From an uncultured Acidimicrobiales bacterium (GTDB taxonomy: Bacteria; Actinomycetota; Acidimicrobiia; Acidimicrobiales; UBA10347), in assembly GCA_937942965.1 (NCBI GenBank), contig CALDGN010000200.1, forward strand, positions 1 to 9,253: 9,253 nucleotides of DNA. The letters run 5' to 3'. Under the pieces are notes generated by a model, which made no database searches, was not told where the DNA came from, and saw only the letters and a list, made by a program, of their open reading frames with translations. Every line of letters begins with the position of its first letter. The first letter of the stretch is position 1. Positions 1 through 6,607 of this stretch are shown in pieces. The position numbers were made by a program, and so were the translations under genes.

Positions 1-62
1 CGTCATCGGCCCAGCGTGCCACGTCGCCACCGCTCCACAAAGGCCACTCACCCGAACGGTGC

Positions 63-100
63 CTGACACCCGTTCGCGGTGGGTGGTGTGACGGTGTCAG
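63..100. promoter_or_regulatory. Inverted repeat just upstream of the SDR gene (possible operator or 5' hairpin)
   Basis: CTGACACC (63-70) is matched perfectly by GGTGTCAG (93-100). The pairing extends to ten base pairs (GT at 72-73 with AC at 91-92) if C71 is bulged. The right arm ends nine bases before the ATG at 110. No Shine-Dalgarno sequence is evident in the gap, so the repeat lies in the promoter/leader of the dehydrogenase. It could be the operator of a dimeric repressor (TetR- or GntR-type operators are often such palindromes) or an RNA hairpin near the start codon. No regulator gene is visible in the window. The repeat is seen directly; its function is inference. Bases 1-62 show nothing else I can name. 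Confidence 0.4.
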
Positions 101-109
101 AATCGCCGG

Positions 110-877
110 ATGGAACTCAATGGCAAGGCAGCATTCATCACTGGCGGTGGCACGGGGGTCGGGCGAGCGTGCGCGCTCGCATTCGCCGGCCAAGGATGCG
201 ACGTGGCGATCAACTACAGCCGATCGGCTGACGCCGCAGCAGAAACCGTCGCCGAGGTCGAAGCGCTCGGCGCTCGTGGCATTGCGATCCAAGGCGACGT
301 CGCCGATGACGACGCCTGCCGTTCGATGGTGGCCGAAGCCGCCGAAACGTTCGGACGCCTCGATGTGCTGGTCAACTCGGCGGGCACCACCGTCTTCGTT
401 CCGCACCACAAGCTCGACGACGTGACCAGCGACGACTGGCACCGCCTGTACGCCGTGAACACGATGGGTCCGTTCCAGATGATGCGGGCCGCGGCACCTC
501 ACCTCAAGGCCGATGGCGGAGGCCATGTCGTCTCGATCTCGTCGGTGTCTGGCGTTGCTGGCGTCGGTTCGTCGCTGCCGTACTGCGCAAGCAAAGCCGC
601 GCTGAACAACCTCACCGTCACGATGGCTCGCGTCATGGCACCCGAGGTCCGCGTCAACGCCGTTGCTCCTGGCTTCATCACCGGCCGCTGGTTCAAGGAA
701 GGCCAGGGCGAAGACGCTCACGACGCCCTGGAGAGCGCACTCAAGTCCAACGTGCCACTCCAGAACGTGTGCGATCCCGAAGACGTCGCAAAGGCGGTGA
801 TGGGGTTTATTCACAACGATCTCTCGACTGGCCAGGTGCTCGTCGTCGACGGCGGCATGCTCATCAAGACGCCGTAG
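110..877 (+). CDS. Short-chain dehydrogenase/reductase (SDR, classical type)
   Basis: This 255-residue protein has the full length and layout of a classical SDR, a cytoplasmic NAD(P)(H)-dependent oxidoreductase acting on an alcohol or carbonyl. The cofactor motif TGGGTGVG is at residues 11-18, and the adenine-contacting GDV is at 62-64. NSAG is at 89-92 and the structural Asn is N117. The catalytic triad is S145, Y158 and K162 (YCASK), and the PG motif is at 188-189. An Arg after the second beta strand (INYSRS, R38) suggests NADPH rather than NADH. The family resembles FabG, but substrate cannot be read from sequence; FabG-like, sugar or steroid dehydrogenase roles are all possible. The ATG at 110 puts the Rossmann motif at the usual distance from the N-terminus. 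There is no good Shine-Dalgarno sequence, so translation may be leaderless or weak. It is probably the first gene of an operon with the two genes that follow. Confidence 0.95.
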   Translation: MELNGKAAFITGGGTGVGRACALAFAGQGCDVAINYSRSADAAAETVAEVEALGARGIAIQGDVADDDACRSMVAEAAETFGRLDVLVNSAGTTVFVPHHKLDDVTSDDWHRLYAVNTMGPFQMMRAAAPHLKADGGGHVVSISSVSGVAGVGSSLPYCASKAALNNLTVTMARVMAPEVRVNAVAPGFITGRWFKEGQGEDAHDALESALKSNVPLQNVCDPEDVAKAVMGFIHNDLSTGQVLVVDGGMLIKTP

Positions 878-895
878 GCGCGCGACGATGAGCAC

Positions 896-1210
896 GTGGA
901 CGTTGACGAGGGCGGTTGGGTCGATCTGAACGAGCGTCTCGGCGCTTCTGGGTTGCCCGATGGCGAGGTCGAACGCCTGATTGATGCGCTTGCATCGCGC
1001 CTCGTCGGGCACTTCGGAGCCGAGACGATCGAGTGCCACCTGGGCAAGAACGACCCGACCGCGCACTCCATGCGCGAGGTCGCCGCGGCAGCGCTTGCTC
1101 ACCTGAGCGACGCCATCGATCCGGCACGGACCGCAGCGATCGAAGCGCAAGCACCGCCCTGGGACGACCGATGGCGCTCCGATGAGCGCACCGCCGGCTG
1201 GCGCTCGTGA
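896..1210 (+). CDS. Small uncharacterised protein between SDR and methyltransferase
   Basis: This is a 104-residue acidic protein that I do not recognise. It starts at GTG 896, 18 bases after the dehydrogenase stop and in the same frame. The ATG at 888 is in another frame and stops within about 14 codons. It ends in GTGA, where its TGA overlaps the GTG start of the methyltransferase, so the two are probably translationally coupled. Codon use has the same strong third-position G/C bias as its neighbours. The sequence reads as mostly helical, with an amphipathic stretch around residues 22-40 and an Ala-rich stretch around 60-82. The C-terminus is Trp/Arg-rich (PPWDDRWRSDERTAGWRS). It has no signal peptide, membrane segment or cysteine cluster (one Cys only). 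The tight packing supports a real gene; its function is unknown and it may be an accessory to either neighbour. Confidence 0.7.
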   Translation: MDVDEGGWVDLNERLGASGLPDGEVERLIDALASRLVGHFGAETIECHLGKNDPTAHSMREVAAAALAHLSDAIDPARTAAIEAQAPPWDDRWRSDERTAGWRS

Positions 1211-1950
1211 CGGGCATCCACGATGCGGCGGCAGATGGCTACCAGGCGAATAGCGACTCGTATGCGGCGGGTCGGCCGAACTATCTCCCCGCCGCCTTCG
1301 ATGACCTGATCGCGGACCTTGGCACCGACGCCTGGGTCGAGCTCGGAGCCGGCACTGGCATCGCAACGGCTCCGTTGGTGGAGCGCGGCGCCGAGATCAC
1401 TGCGGTCGAGCCGGTCGACGCGATGCGGGCACGCCTCGAAGCCGCCCTCCCTGCGGTCAATGCCGTTGCTGGCACGAGCGAGGCCATCCCCGTGCCCGAT
1501 GGTTCCGCACGGGTCGTGCTCGCCTCGCAGTCGTTCCACTGGTTCGACTACAGACCCGCACTCGACGAGATCCACCGGGTGCTTATCGATGCGGGTGCGC
1601 TGGTCACGTTGTGGAACGTTCGCAACCAGACCGAGGCGTGGGTGCAGGAGTACACCCGGATCTCCGATCGCTACGCCGCGGACACGCCTCGTTGGCACAC
1701 CATGAACTGGCGGCGAGCGATCGAGGCCGACGACCGTTTCACGCTCGAACGCGAAGCGTCATGGCCGAATCCGTCTCCGTCGAGCCCGGACCTGGTGGTT
1801 GCTCGCCTGCTGTCCACGAGCTTCATCGCCGCCCTCGACGAAGACGTCCAAGCCGCGATGGCCGACGAACTGCGAGCGGCCGTGGCACACCTTGGCGAGA
1901 CGTTCGACTATCCCTACGACACCCAGTTCGAGATCTGGCGCCGCGTCTGA
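1207..1950 (+). CDS. Class I SAM-dependent methyltransferase
   Basis: This 247-residue cytoplasmic protein has a Rossmann-type SAM-binding domain like Methyltransf_11/25 families. Motif I is VELGAGTG at residues 44-51. The acidic loop after beta 2 is AVEPVDAM at 66-73, with E68 expected to bind the ribose hydroxyls. SEAIPVPDGS at 91-100 and ASQSFHWF at 106-113 form the motif II/III region, and the last resembles the (A)xQ(A/S)FHWFD signature of small-molecule methyltransferases. The N-terminal YxxxRPxYP-like segment (SYAAGRPNYLP, 18-28) is also typical of the subgroup. The start is GTG 1207, which overlaps the previous stop by four bases. The methyl acceptor cannot be deduced; a small metabolite is more likely than nucleic acid or protein. 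It is the last gene of the probable SDR operon and is followed by a nested hairpin. Confidence 0.92.
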   Translation: MTGIHDAAADGYQANSDSYAAGRPNYLPAAFDDLIADLGTDAWVELGAGTGIATAPLVERGAEITAVEPVDAMRARLEAALPAVNAVAGTSEAIPVPDGSARVVLASQSFHWFDYRPALDEIHRVLIDAGALVTLWNVRNQTEAWVQEYTRISDRYAADTPRWHTMNWRRAIEADDRFTLEREASWPNPSPSSPDLVVARLLSTSFIAALDEDVQAAMADELRAAVAHLGETFDYPYDTQFEIWRRV

Positions 1951-1962
1951 CTTCCCCATCCG

Positions 1963-2009
1963 TTCTCACCGATGCAGTTCCCGGAAACCGGGTCTCAGAT
2001 CGGTGAGAA
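1963..2009. terminator. Nested hairpin between convergent genes (probable bidirectional terminator)
   Basis: An 11-bp perfect outer stem (TTCTCACCGAT 1963-1973 with ATCGGTGAGAA 1999-2009) encloses a second perfect stem, CCCGG (1980-1984) and CCGGG (1988-1992), with an AAA loop. Two six-base unpaired strands separate the stems symmetrically. It sits 13 bases after the methyltransferase stop and 28 bases beyond the stop of the minus-strand flavoprotein gene, where a shared terminator is expected. Neither direction has a U-tract, which is common for actinobacterial intrinsic terminators. The symmetric internal loop is unusual and could instead be a protein site or mRNA 3'-end stabiliser. Confidence 0.6.
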
Positions 2010-2036
2010 GGCACAGGCTGGGGGAGTGATGGTGGG

Positions 2037-3275
2037 TTAGCTGTAGGCGCCGGGTTGGGTGAAGAGGTCCTTGCGCCAGCGTCCCGGCGTGCCGAGCACC
2101 GCACGGGGGTAGTCCTCGAACAGCCAGCGGGCGAAGTTGCGGCTGGTCCAGCCCGTCATGCCGGCGGTACGCAGCGACCACTCAGCACCGACACGCGTCT
2201 TAAGGACGTTGCCGAGCGTCGAAGCGAACCGCATGTCGACGGCAAGTTCCGCATCGGTCGAAGCCTCGTAGAGCGAGGCTGCTTCGGCCGGAGATGCGGC
2301 CTCGATGATCGCCTGGGCCGCTCCCATGCCGGTCTGAAGCGCCTGGCCGATGCCTTCGCCCGTCATCGGGTCGCAGGCGCCGGTCGCATCGCCGACGAAG
2401 AACAGGCGATGTGCGGTCAGCGGAAGCTCACCGACCCGTGCCGGGATTGGCCACGCCTTGTGGGTTCCTTCGGGCTCGGCGTTGGCGCCGATGATCTCAG
2501 CGATGTGGGGTCGGGTCAGCAGATCCCGCCAGAGTCCGGCCATCTCTTGGGTGCGGTGCGTCGAGCGCAACACGCCGAATCCAACGTTCGCTCGCCCGTC
2601 AGGAAGCGGGAAGCACCACACATAGCCAGGCAGGATCTCGGGCTCGAACCACACGAACAATTCGTTCGCAGCCCGTTCGGACACGTTCGAGAAGTACTGG
2701 CGGAACGCATGCCATTCGCCCCGGTAGCCGTCGGGGGCGAGCCCGAGCGCCTTGCGCGTCGGCGACCACATGCCGTCGGCGGCGATCACCCAGTCGGCGG
2801 TCGTGACGCCGTCATCGGTCGTGACGACGGCGCGGTCGTCGTAGAGCTCGATGCCTTCGAACGTCACGCCCTGGCGAACATCGGCACCGGCTGCGATCGC
2901 CTGGTCCACGAGCGCTGCGTCGAGATCCATGCGTGTCGCTGTCGCGGCGAACTGTCCTGGCCCGCGCGGCAGCGGAAAGTGCATCTCTGCGCCTGATGGA
3001 CGAGTGATACGAACGTCGGTGACTGGCTTCCACGATGCGACCGACGAAGGGTGCACCCCGAGGTGATCCAGGTGGCGCAAGGCTCCCGACGTCAGCCCGT
3101 CGCCACAGCACTTGTCTCGAGGGAACGTCGCCTTGTCGACGATGGTGACCTGGTGGCCAGCTCGGCAGAGCTCGATCGCCGCGGCCGTTCCGGACGGGCC
3201 CGCACCGATGATGAGGACGGAACCGGGCGAACGGCCAGTCTCGGACACGCCTAAAGGTTGCGAGGGGAGAGGCAC
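2037..3275 (-). CDS. Geranylgeranyl reductase family FAD-dependent oxidoreductase
   Basis: This 412-residue flavoprotein belongs to the geranylgeranyl reductase family (PHBH-like fold), whose members reduce isoprenoid double bonds, for example on menaquinone tails, archaeal-type lipids or chlorophyll side chains. The FAD-binding GxGxxG is GAGPSG at residues 24-29, with VDK at 46-48 ending the first beta-alpha-beta unit. The family signature FPRDKCCGDGLT is at 51-62. The DG motif is VIAADGMWSPTRK (163-175), and the second FAD motif GDATGACDPMTGEGIG is at 295-310. The YxWxFP-like stretch YVWCFPLPDG (218-227) is also typical. In mycobacteria a relative (MenJ) reduces menaquinone, so quinone or lipid isoprenoid reduction is a reasonable guess, not a demonstration. 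No membrane segment is obvious; relatives associate with membranes. The listed start is GTG 3275; GTG 3248 (V10) is equally possible, as neither has a clear Shine-Dalgarno sequence and the FAD motif begins only at residue 20. It is divergent from nrdJ. Confidence 0.92.
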   Translation of the reverse strand: MPLPSQPLGVSETGRSPGSVLIIGAGPSGTAAAIELCRAGHQVTIVDKATFPRDKCCGDGLTSGALRHLDHLGVHPSSVASWKPVTDVRITRPSGAEMHFPLPRGPGQFAATATRMDLDAALVDQAIAAGADVRQGVTFEGIELYDDRAVVTTDDGVTTADWVIAADGMWSPTRKALGLAPDGYRGEWHAFRQYFSNVSERAANELFVWFEPEILPGYVWCFPLPDGRANVGFGVLRSTHRTQEMAGLWRDLLTRPHIAEIIGANAEPEGTHKAWPIPARVGELPLTAHRLFFVGDATGACDPMTGEGIGQALQTGMGAAQAIIEAASPAEAASLYEASTDAELAVDMRFASTLGNVLKTRVGAEWSLRTAGMTGWTSRNFARWLFEDYPRAVLGTPGRWRKDLFTQPGAYS

Positions 3276-3397
3276 ACGCAGAGGCTAGGAGCCCTCAGGC
3301 GTCAGCGACCCGCCGAGCAGCGGTGACTGTTGCAACTGCGCGAGACAAGGCCGACCCCATCCCGCATCGTGGGACAACCAGGCGGCAACCAGGGCTG

Positions 3398-3480
3398 CCT
3401 GTGGAAATCCCCCCGAAATCCACCGCGATATCCACAACAAATCCCTGTGGCAATCCACAGATGAAATCCCTAAGTTGTCC
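3398..3480. promoter_or_regulatory. Phased AATCC / CCACA repeat cluster upstream of nrdJ (possible DnaA- or NrdR-type control region)
   Basis: Six AATCC-like hexamers on the + strand begin at 3405, 3416, 3428 (ATATCC), 3439, 3451 (CAATCC) and 3464; the others are AAATCC. Spacings are 11, 12, 11, 12 and 13 bp, close to one helical turn. Among them are elements with a CCACA core: ATATCCACA (3428-3436) and CAATCCACA (3451-3459) on +, and ATTTCCACA (3400-3408) and ATTGCCACA (3446-3454) on the minus strand. The first is one base from the DnaA box TTATCCACA. CTGTGG-CAAT-CCACAG (3445-3460) is a perfect inverted repeat, and CCACA-N9-TGTGG (3432-3450) is another. Ribonucleotide reductase genes are commonly controlled by NrdR boxes and sometimes DnaA, so regulation of nrdJ is plausible. 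The protein involved is not established. The cluster also lies upstream of the divergent flavoprotein gene. Confidence 0.5.
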
Positions 3481-3736
3481 CTCGGGCGTATCGCAGCAGC
3501 ATGCAGTTCGGCCTGTGGCAAGTTCTGAGACCGTGGTGGGTCGAGAGCGAAACCTTCAGGGAGAGGCCCGGATCCTCGACCTGTGACCTGAGCTGCGCTG
3601 CGATGCGCCCACCTTCTTTTTGCGACGCCGCCGCTCTCGGAAACGGGCGGCGCTCGGAACAGGCTGGTGCGCCAAGGCGTTGCACCAGTTTCGGACATGC
3701 GACAAGCTGTCATGGGACAGCACGGGACGGACACTC
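3481..3736 (+). promoter_or_regulatory. Probable long nrdJ leader with several stem-loops
   Basis: This non-coding stretch lies before the nrdJ ATG and holds three possible hairpins. The first is GGTCGAG/CTCGACC (3539-3545 with 3575-3581). The second is CGCCGCC/GGCGGCG (3626-3632 with 3646-3652). The third is CTGGTGC/GCACCAG (3664-3670 with 3682-3688), followed by TTTC. A T-rich run, rare here (TTCTTTTT, 3614-3621), follows a weak GCGC/GCGC hairpin (3595-3608). I looked for the cobalamin riboswitch B12 box and core and do not see them. The Shine-Dalgarno candidate is GGGACGG (3724-3730), six bases before the ATG. No confident -35/-10 pair is visible, so the transcript start and whether all of this is transcribed are unknown. 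The segment 3276-3397 next to the divergent gene shows nothing I can name. Confidence 0.4.
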
Positions 3737-6556
3737 ATGGCACTCGCATCGGATCAGGCCCTCCCCGGCGACCAGAACGGCACGAACCGGGTCGCTGCAG
3801 CGGCGGAGCGCATCGGTCTCAACCGGTGGTTCACGATCGAGGGCGTGCATCCCGACGACGAGCTTGAGTGGGAACGCCGCTCGGTCCTTATCACCAACGC
3901 CCTCGACGGCTCGACGGTGTTCGAACAACACGACGTCGAGTTCCCGACGAACTGGTCCGAGACCGCGGGCAAGATCGTCACCCAGAAGTACTTCCGTGGC
4001 CAGCTCGGCACCGCGCAGCGTGAATGGTCGCTGCGCCAGGTCATCGACCGCGTCGTCTCCACGATCGCCGCCTGGGGCGAGGCCGACGGCTACTTCGCCG
4101 ACGCGGCCGAAGCAGGCACGTTCCGCTCCGAACTCACCTGGCTGCTGCTGAACCAGCGGGCGGCGTTCAACTCGCCGGTCTGGTTCAACATCGGCGTGGC
4201 CGACGTGCCCCAGCAGTCCTCGGCCTGCTTCATCTTGTCGGTCGACGACGACATGGACTCGATCCTCAACTGGTACGTCGAAGAAGGCCGCATCTTCAAG
4301 GGCGGTTCTGGTTCTGGCGTGAACCTCAGCCGCATCCGTTCGTCCAAGGAGCAGATGCAGGGCGGAGGACACCCGAGCGGCCCGGTCAGCTTCATGCGTG
4401 GCGCCGATGCTTCGGCGGGCACGATCAAGAGCGGCGGCAAGACTCGCCGTGCCGCCAAGATGGTCGTGCTTGATGTCGACCACCCCGACGTCGACGAATT
4501 CATCTGGTGCAAGGCCCGCGAAGAAGACAAGGCGCGGGCGCTCGCTGCGGCTGGTTTCGACATGTCGCTCGACGGTGCCGACATCCACTCGCTCCAGTAC
4601 CAAAACGCCAACAACTCGGTTCGCTTGAGCGACGAGTTCATGCGGGCCGCGATTGACGACCGCCCGTGGGACCTGATCGCTCGCACCGATGGTTCGACCA
4701 TCGACACCGTTCCCGCCCGTGAGCTGCTCGGCGCCATCGCTGAAGCTGCGTGGCAGTGCGCGGACCCGGGCGTCCAGTTCGAGTCGACGATCAACCGCTG
4801 GCACACCTCGCCGTCTGCTGGCCCGATCAATGCCAGCAACCCGTGCAGCGAGTACCTGCACCTCGACAACAGCGCGTGCAACCTCGCCAGCCTCAACCTG
4901 CTCAGCTTTCTTGGCGACGATGACCAGTTCGACATCGAAGGCTTCCGGGCCGCGTGCCAGACGCTGATCACCGCCCAAGAGATCCTCGTCGGCCACTCGA
5001 GCTACCCGACCGAAGCGATCGGCAAGAACACCCGCCGCTACCGACAACTCGGCCTCGGCTACACGAACCTTGGCGCCCTGCTGATGGCGACGGGCAAGGC
5101 CTATGACAGCGCCGAAGGTCGCAGCACCGCTGCGGCCATCACGTCGCTCATGTGCGGCGAGGCATATCGCACCAGCGCCCGCATCGCCGCTCGCATGGGC
5201 CCGTATGAGGGCTACGCCGACGACCGCGACGCCATGATCTCGGTGCTCGACAAGCACCGCTCGGCCGCCCGTGACATCGACGCCGCCCAAACCGAACCCG
5301 AGCTTGTTCAGGCCGCGCAGCAAGTCTGGGATGATGCCTGCGAGCTCGCTGAGCGCAGCGGCGTGCGTAACGCCCAAGCCACGGTGCTCGCCCCGACCGG
5401 CACGATCAGTTTCATGATGGACTGCGACACGACCGGCATTGAGCCTGACTTCGCACTCGTCAAGCACAAGCAGCTCGTCGGCGGCGGCTTCCTTGCCATG
5501 GTCAACCAAACCGTCCCTCGGGCGCTGCGCAAACTCGGCTACGCCCCGACCCGCATCGACGAGATCGTCGAGCACCTCGAAACCAACGGCACGATCCACG
5601 GCGCACCAGGGCTCCAAGACGAACACCTCGACGTGTTCGCATGCTCGGTCGGCCAAGGCTCGATCAGCGCCTCTGGGCACGTGTCGATGATGGCCGCCGT
5701 GCAACCGTTCCTGTCCGGCGGCATCTCCAAGACGGTGAACCTGCCCGAGACGGCAACACCGAGCGACATCGAAGACCTGCTGATCGAAGCATGGCGTACC
5801 GGCGTCAAAGCCGTCGCCGTCTACCGAGACAACTGCAAGGTCGCCCAGCCGCTCTCCTCTGGAGACGCGAGCTCCGACAGCGCCGACGAGACGTCGTCGG
5901 CAGCTGTCGAGCCTGTTGCTGCGGTTCCGGTTCGCCAGCGGCTGCCACGTGCCCGTCGATCGTCGACGTTCGAGTTCCGGGTCGCCGACTGCAAGGGCTT
6001 CGTCACCGTCGGCGAGTACGACGATGGTCGCCCTGGCGAAATTTTCGTTCGTGTATCCAAGCAGGGCTCGACCCTCGCCGGCATCATGGACGCCTTCGCC
6101 ATCTCGCTGTCGCACGGCCTGCAGTACGGCGTGCCGCTCAGCGCATTCGTGCAGGCATTCGTCGGCATGCGCTTCGAACCGGCCGGCATGACCGACGATC
6201 CCGATGTTCGGATCGCCAACAGCCTCATCGACTATCTCTTCCGCCGTTTGGCGATCGACTACCTGACGCCCGAAGAACGCGCCGCGCTCAACATCTTCAC
6301 CGTCGATGAGCGGACCCAGCCGACGCTCCCGGGCGTGGTCGAAGCCACGACGACCTCGTCGCCCGGTCTCGACCTGATCCCTGAGCCACGCTCGGTTCCG
6401 GCTCCTGAGCCCGTTCCCGCCCAACCAGCATTGTCACTCGGACTCTCAGCCAGCGACAGCGGAGCACCCCTCTGCATGGAGTGCGGCACGATGATGGTGC
6501 GTGCAGGCAGCTGCTACGCGTGCCAGAGTTGCGGAAGCACGAGCGGCTGTAGCTGA
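3737..6556 (+). CDS. nrdJ: Vitamin B12-dependent (class II) ribonucleoside-diphosphate reductase
   Basis: NrdJ makes deoxyribonucleotides from ribonucleotides using adenosylcobalamin to generate a thiyl radical, independent of oxygen. Numbering from the ATG at 3737 gives 939 residues, typical of long actinobacterial NrdJ. The catalytic loop NPCSEY contains N368, C370 (thiyl radical) and E372. The active-site disulfide pair is C163 (SSACFI) and C381, the latter 11 residues after the catalytic Cys as in Thermotoga NrdJ. APTGTIS (552-558) is the substrate phosphate-binding loop. An acidic Ser/Ala-rich linker (about 706-730) leads to a TSCPD domain (about 735-845). A Pro/Glu-rich linker (about 860-911) then leads to a Cys-rich tail with C913, C916, C926, C929, C932 and C938, expected to relay reductant and/or bind zinc. 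The frame is open back to a TTG at 3620, but that extension is Arg-rich, overlaps leader hairpins and lacks family character; ATG 3737 has GGGACGG upstream. The transporter gene follows after 51 bp. Confidence 0.97.
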   Translation: MALASDQALPGDQNGTNRVAAAAERIGLNRWFTIEGVHPDDELEWERRSVLITNALDGSTVFEQHDVEFPTNWSETAGKIVTQKYFRGQLGTAQREWSLRQVIDRVVSTIAAWGEADGYFADAAEAGTFRSELTWLLLNQRAAFNSPVWFNIGVADVPQQSSACFILSVDDDMDSILNWYVEEGRIFKGGSGSGVNLSRIRSSKEQMQGGGHPSGPVSFMRGADASAGTIKSGGKTRRAAKMVVLDVDHPDVDEFIWCKAREEDKARALAAAGFDMSLDGADIHSLQYQNANNSVRLSDEFMRAAIDDRPWDLIARTDGSTIDTVPARELLGAIAEAAWQCADPGVQFESTINRWHTSPSAGPINASNPCSEYLHLDNSACNLASLNLLSFLGDDDQFDIEGFRAACQTLITAQEILVGHSSYPTEAIGKNTRRYRQLGLGYTNLGALLMATGKAYDSAEGRSTAAAITSLMCGEAYRTSARIAARMGPYEGYADDRDAMISVLDKHRSAARDIDAAQTEPELVQAAQQVWDDACELAERSGVRNAQATVLAPTGTISFMMDCDTTGIEPDFALVKHKQLVGGGFLAMVNQTVPRALRKLGYAPTRIDEIVEHLETNGTIHGAPGLQDEHLDVFACSVGQGSISASGHVSMMAAVQPFLSGGISKTVNLPETATPSDIEDLLIEAWRTGVKAVAVYRDNCKVAQPLSSGDASSDSADETSSAAVEPVAAVPVRQRLPRARRSSTFEFRVADCKGFVTVGEYDDGRPGEIFVRVSKQGSTLAGIMDAFAISLSHGLQYGVPLSAFVQAFVGMRFEPAGMTDDPDVRIANSLIDYLFRRLAIDYLTPEERAALNIFTVDERTQPTLPGVVEATTTSSPGLDLIPEPRSVPAPEPVPAQPALSLGLSASDSGAPLCMECGTMMVRAGSCYACQSCGSTSGCS

Positions 6557-6607
6557 GCTACCCAGTGACGCACAGCCCACCCGAACGAGTCGCGCCGGGG
6601 GATCTGG

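Noticed and set aside
888..890. ATG 888 as the start of the small gene after the SDR
   Set aside because: It is in a different frame from the 896-1210 gene and meets a stop about 14 codons later.
1099..1698. A 199-codon minus-strand frame across the small gene and methyltransferase
   Set aside because: It is antisense to the SAM-binding motif region, and its translation has no recognisable domain.
3400..3460. Replication origin suggested by DnaA-like boxes
   Set aside because: None of the 9-mers is a perfect box, there is no AT-rich unwinding region and no dnaA/dnaN nearby. A promoter element is the simpler reading.
3285..3734. A 149-codon minus-strand frame in the divergent intergenic region
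   Set aside because: Its translation has no coding character, and it covers the repeats and hairpins of the control region.
3620..3736. A 39-residue N-terminal extension of NrdJ from TTG 3620
   Set aside because: The extension is Arg-rich, overlaps two hairpins, starts with the rare TTG and lacks NrdJ character. ATG 3737 has a nearby GGGACGG and gives the usual length.
3481..3736. Cobalamin riboswitch before the B12-dependent enzyme
   Set aside because: Neither the B12 box nor the conserved core is recognisable. Such riboswitches normally repress B12-independent RNRs rather than nrdJ.
3710..6424. A 904-codon open frame on the minus strand across nrdJ
   Set aside because: It lies wholly antisense to a clearly real gene with intact catalytic motifs. 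Its sequence is Arg/Val/Gly/Ala-rich without recognisable domains, as expected from reverse reading of GC-rich codons.
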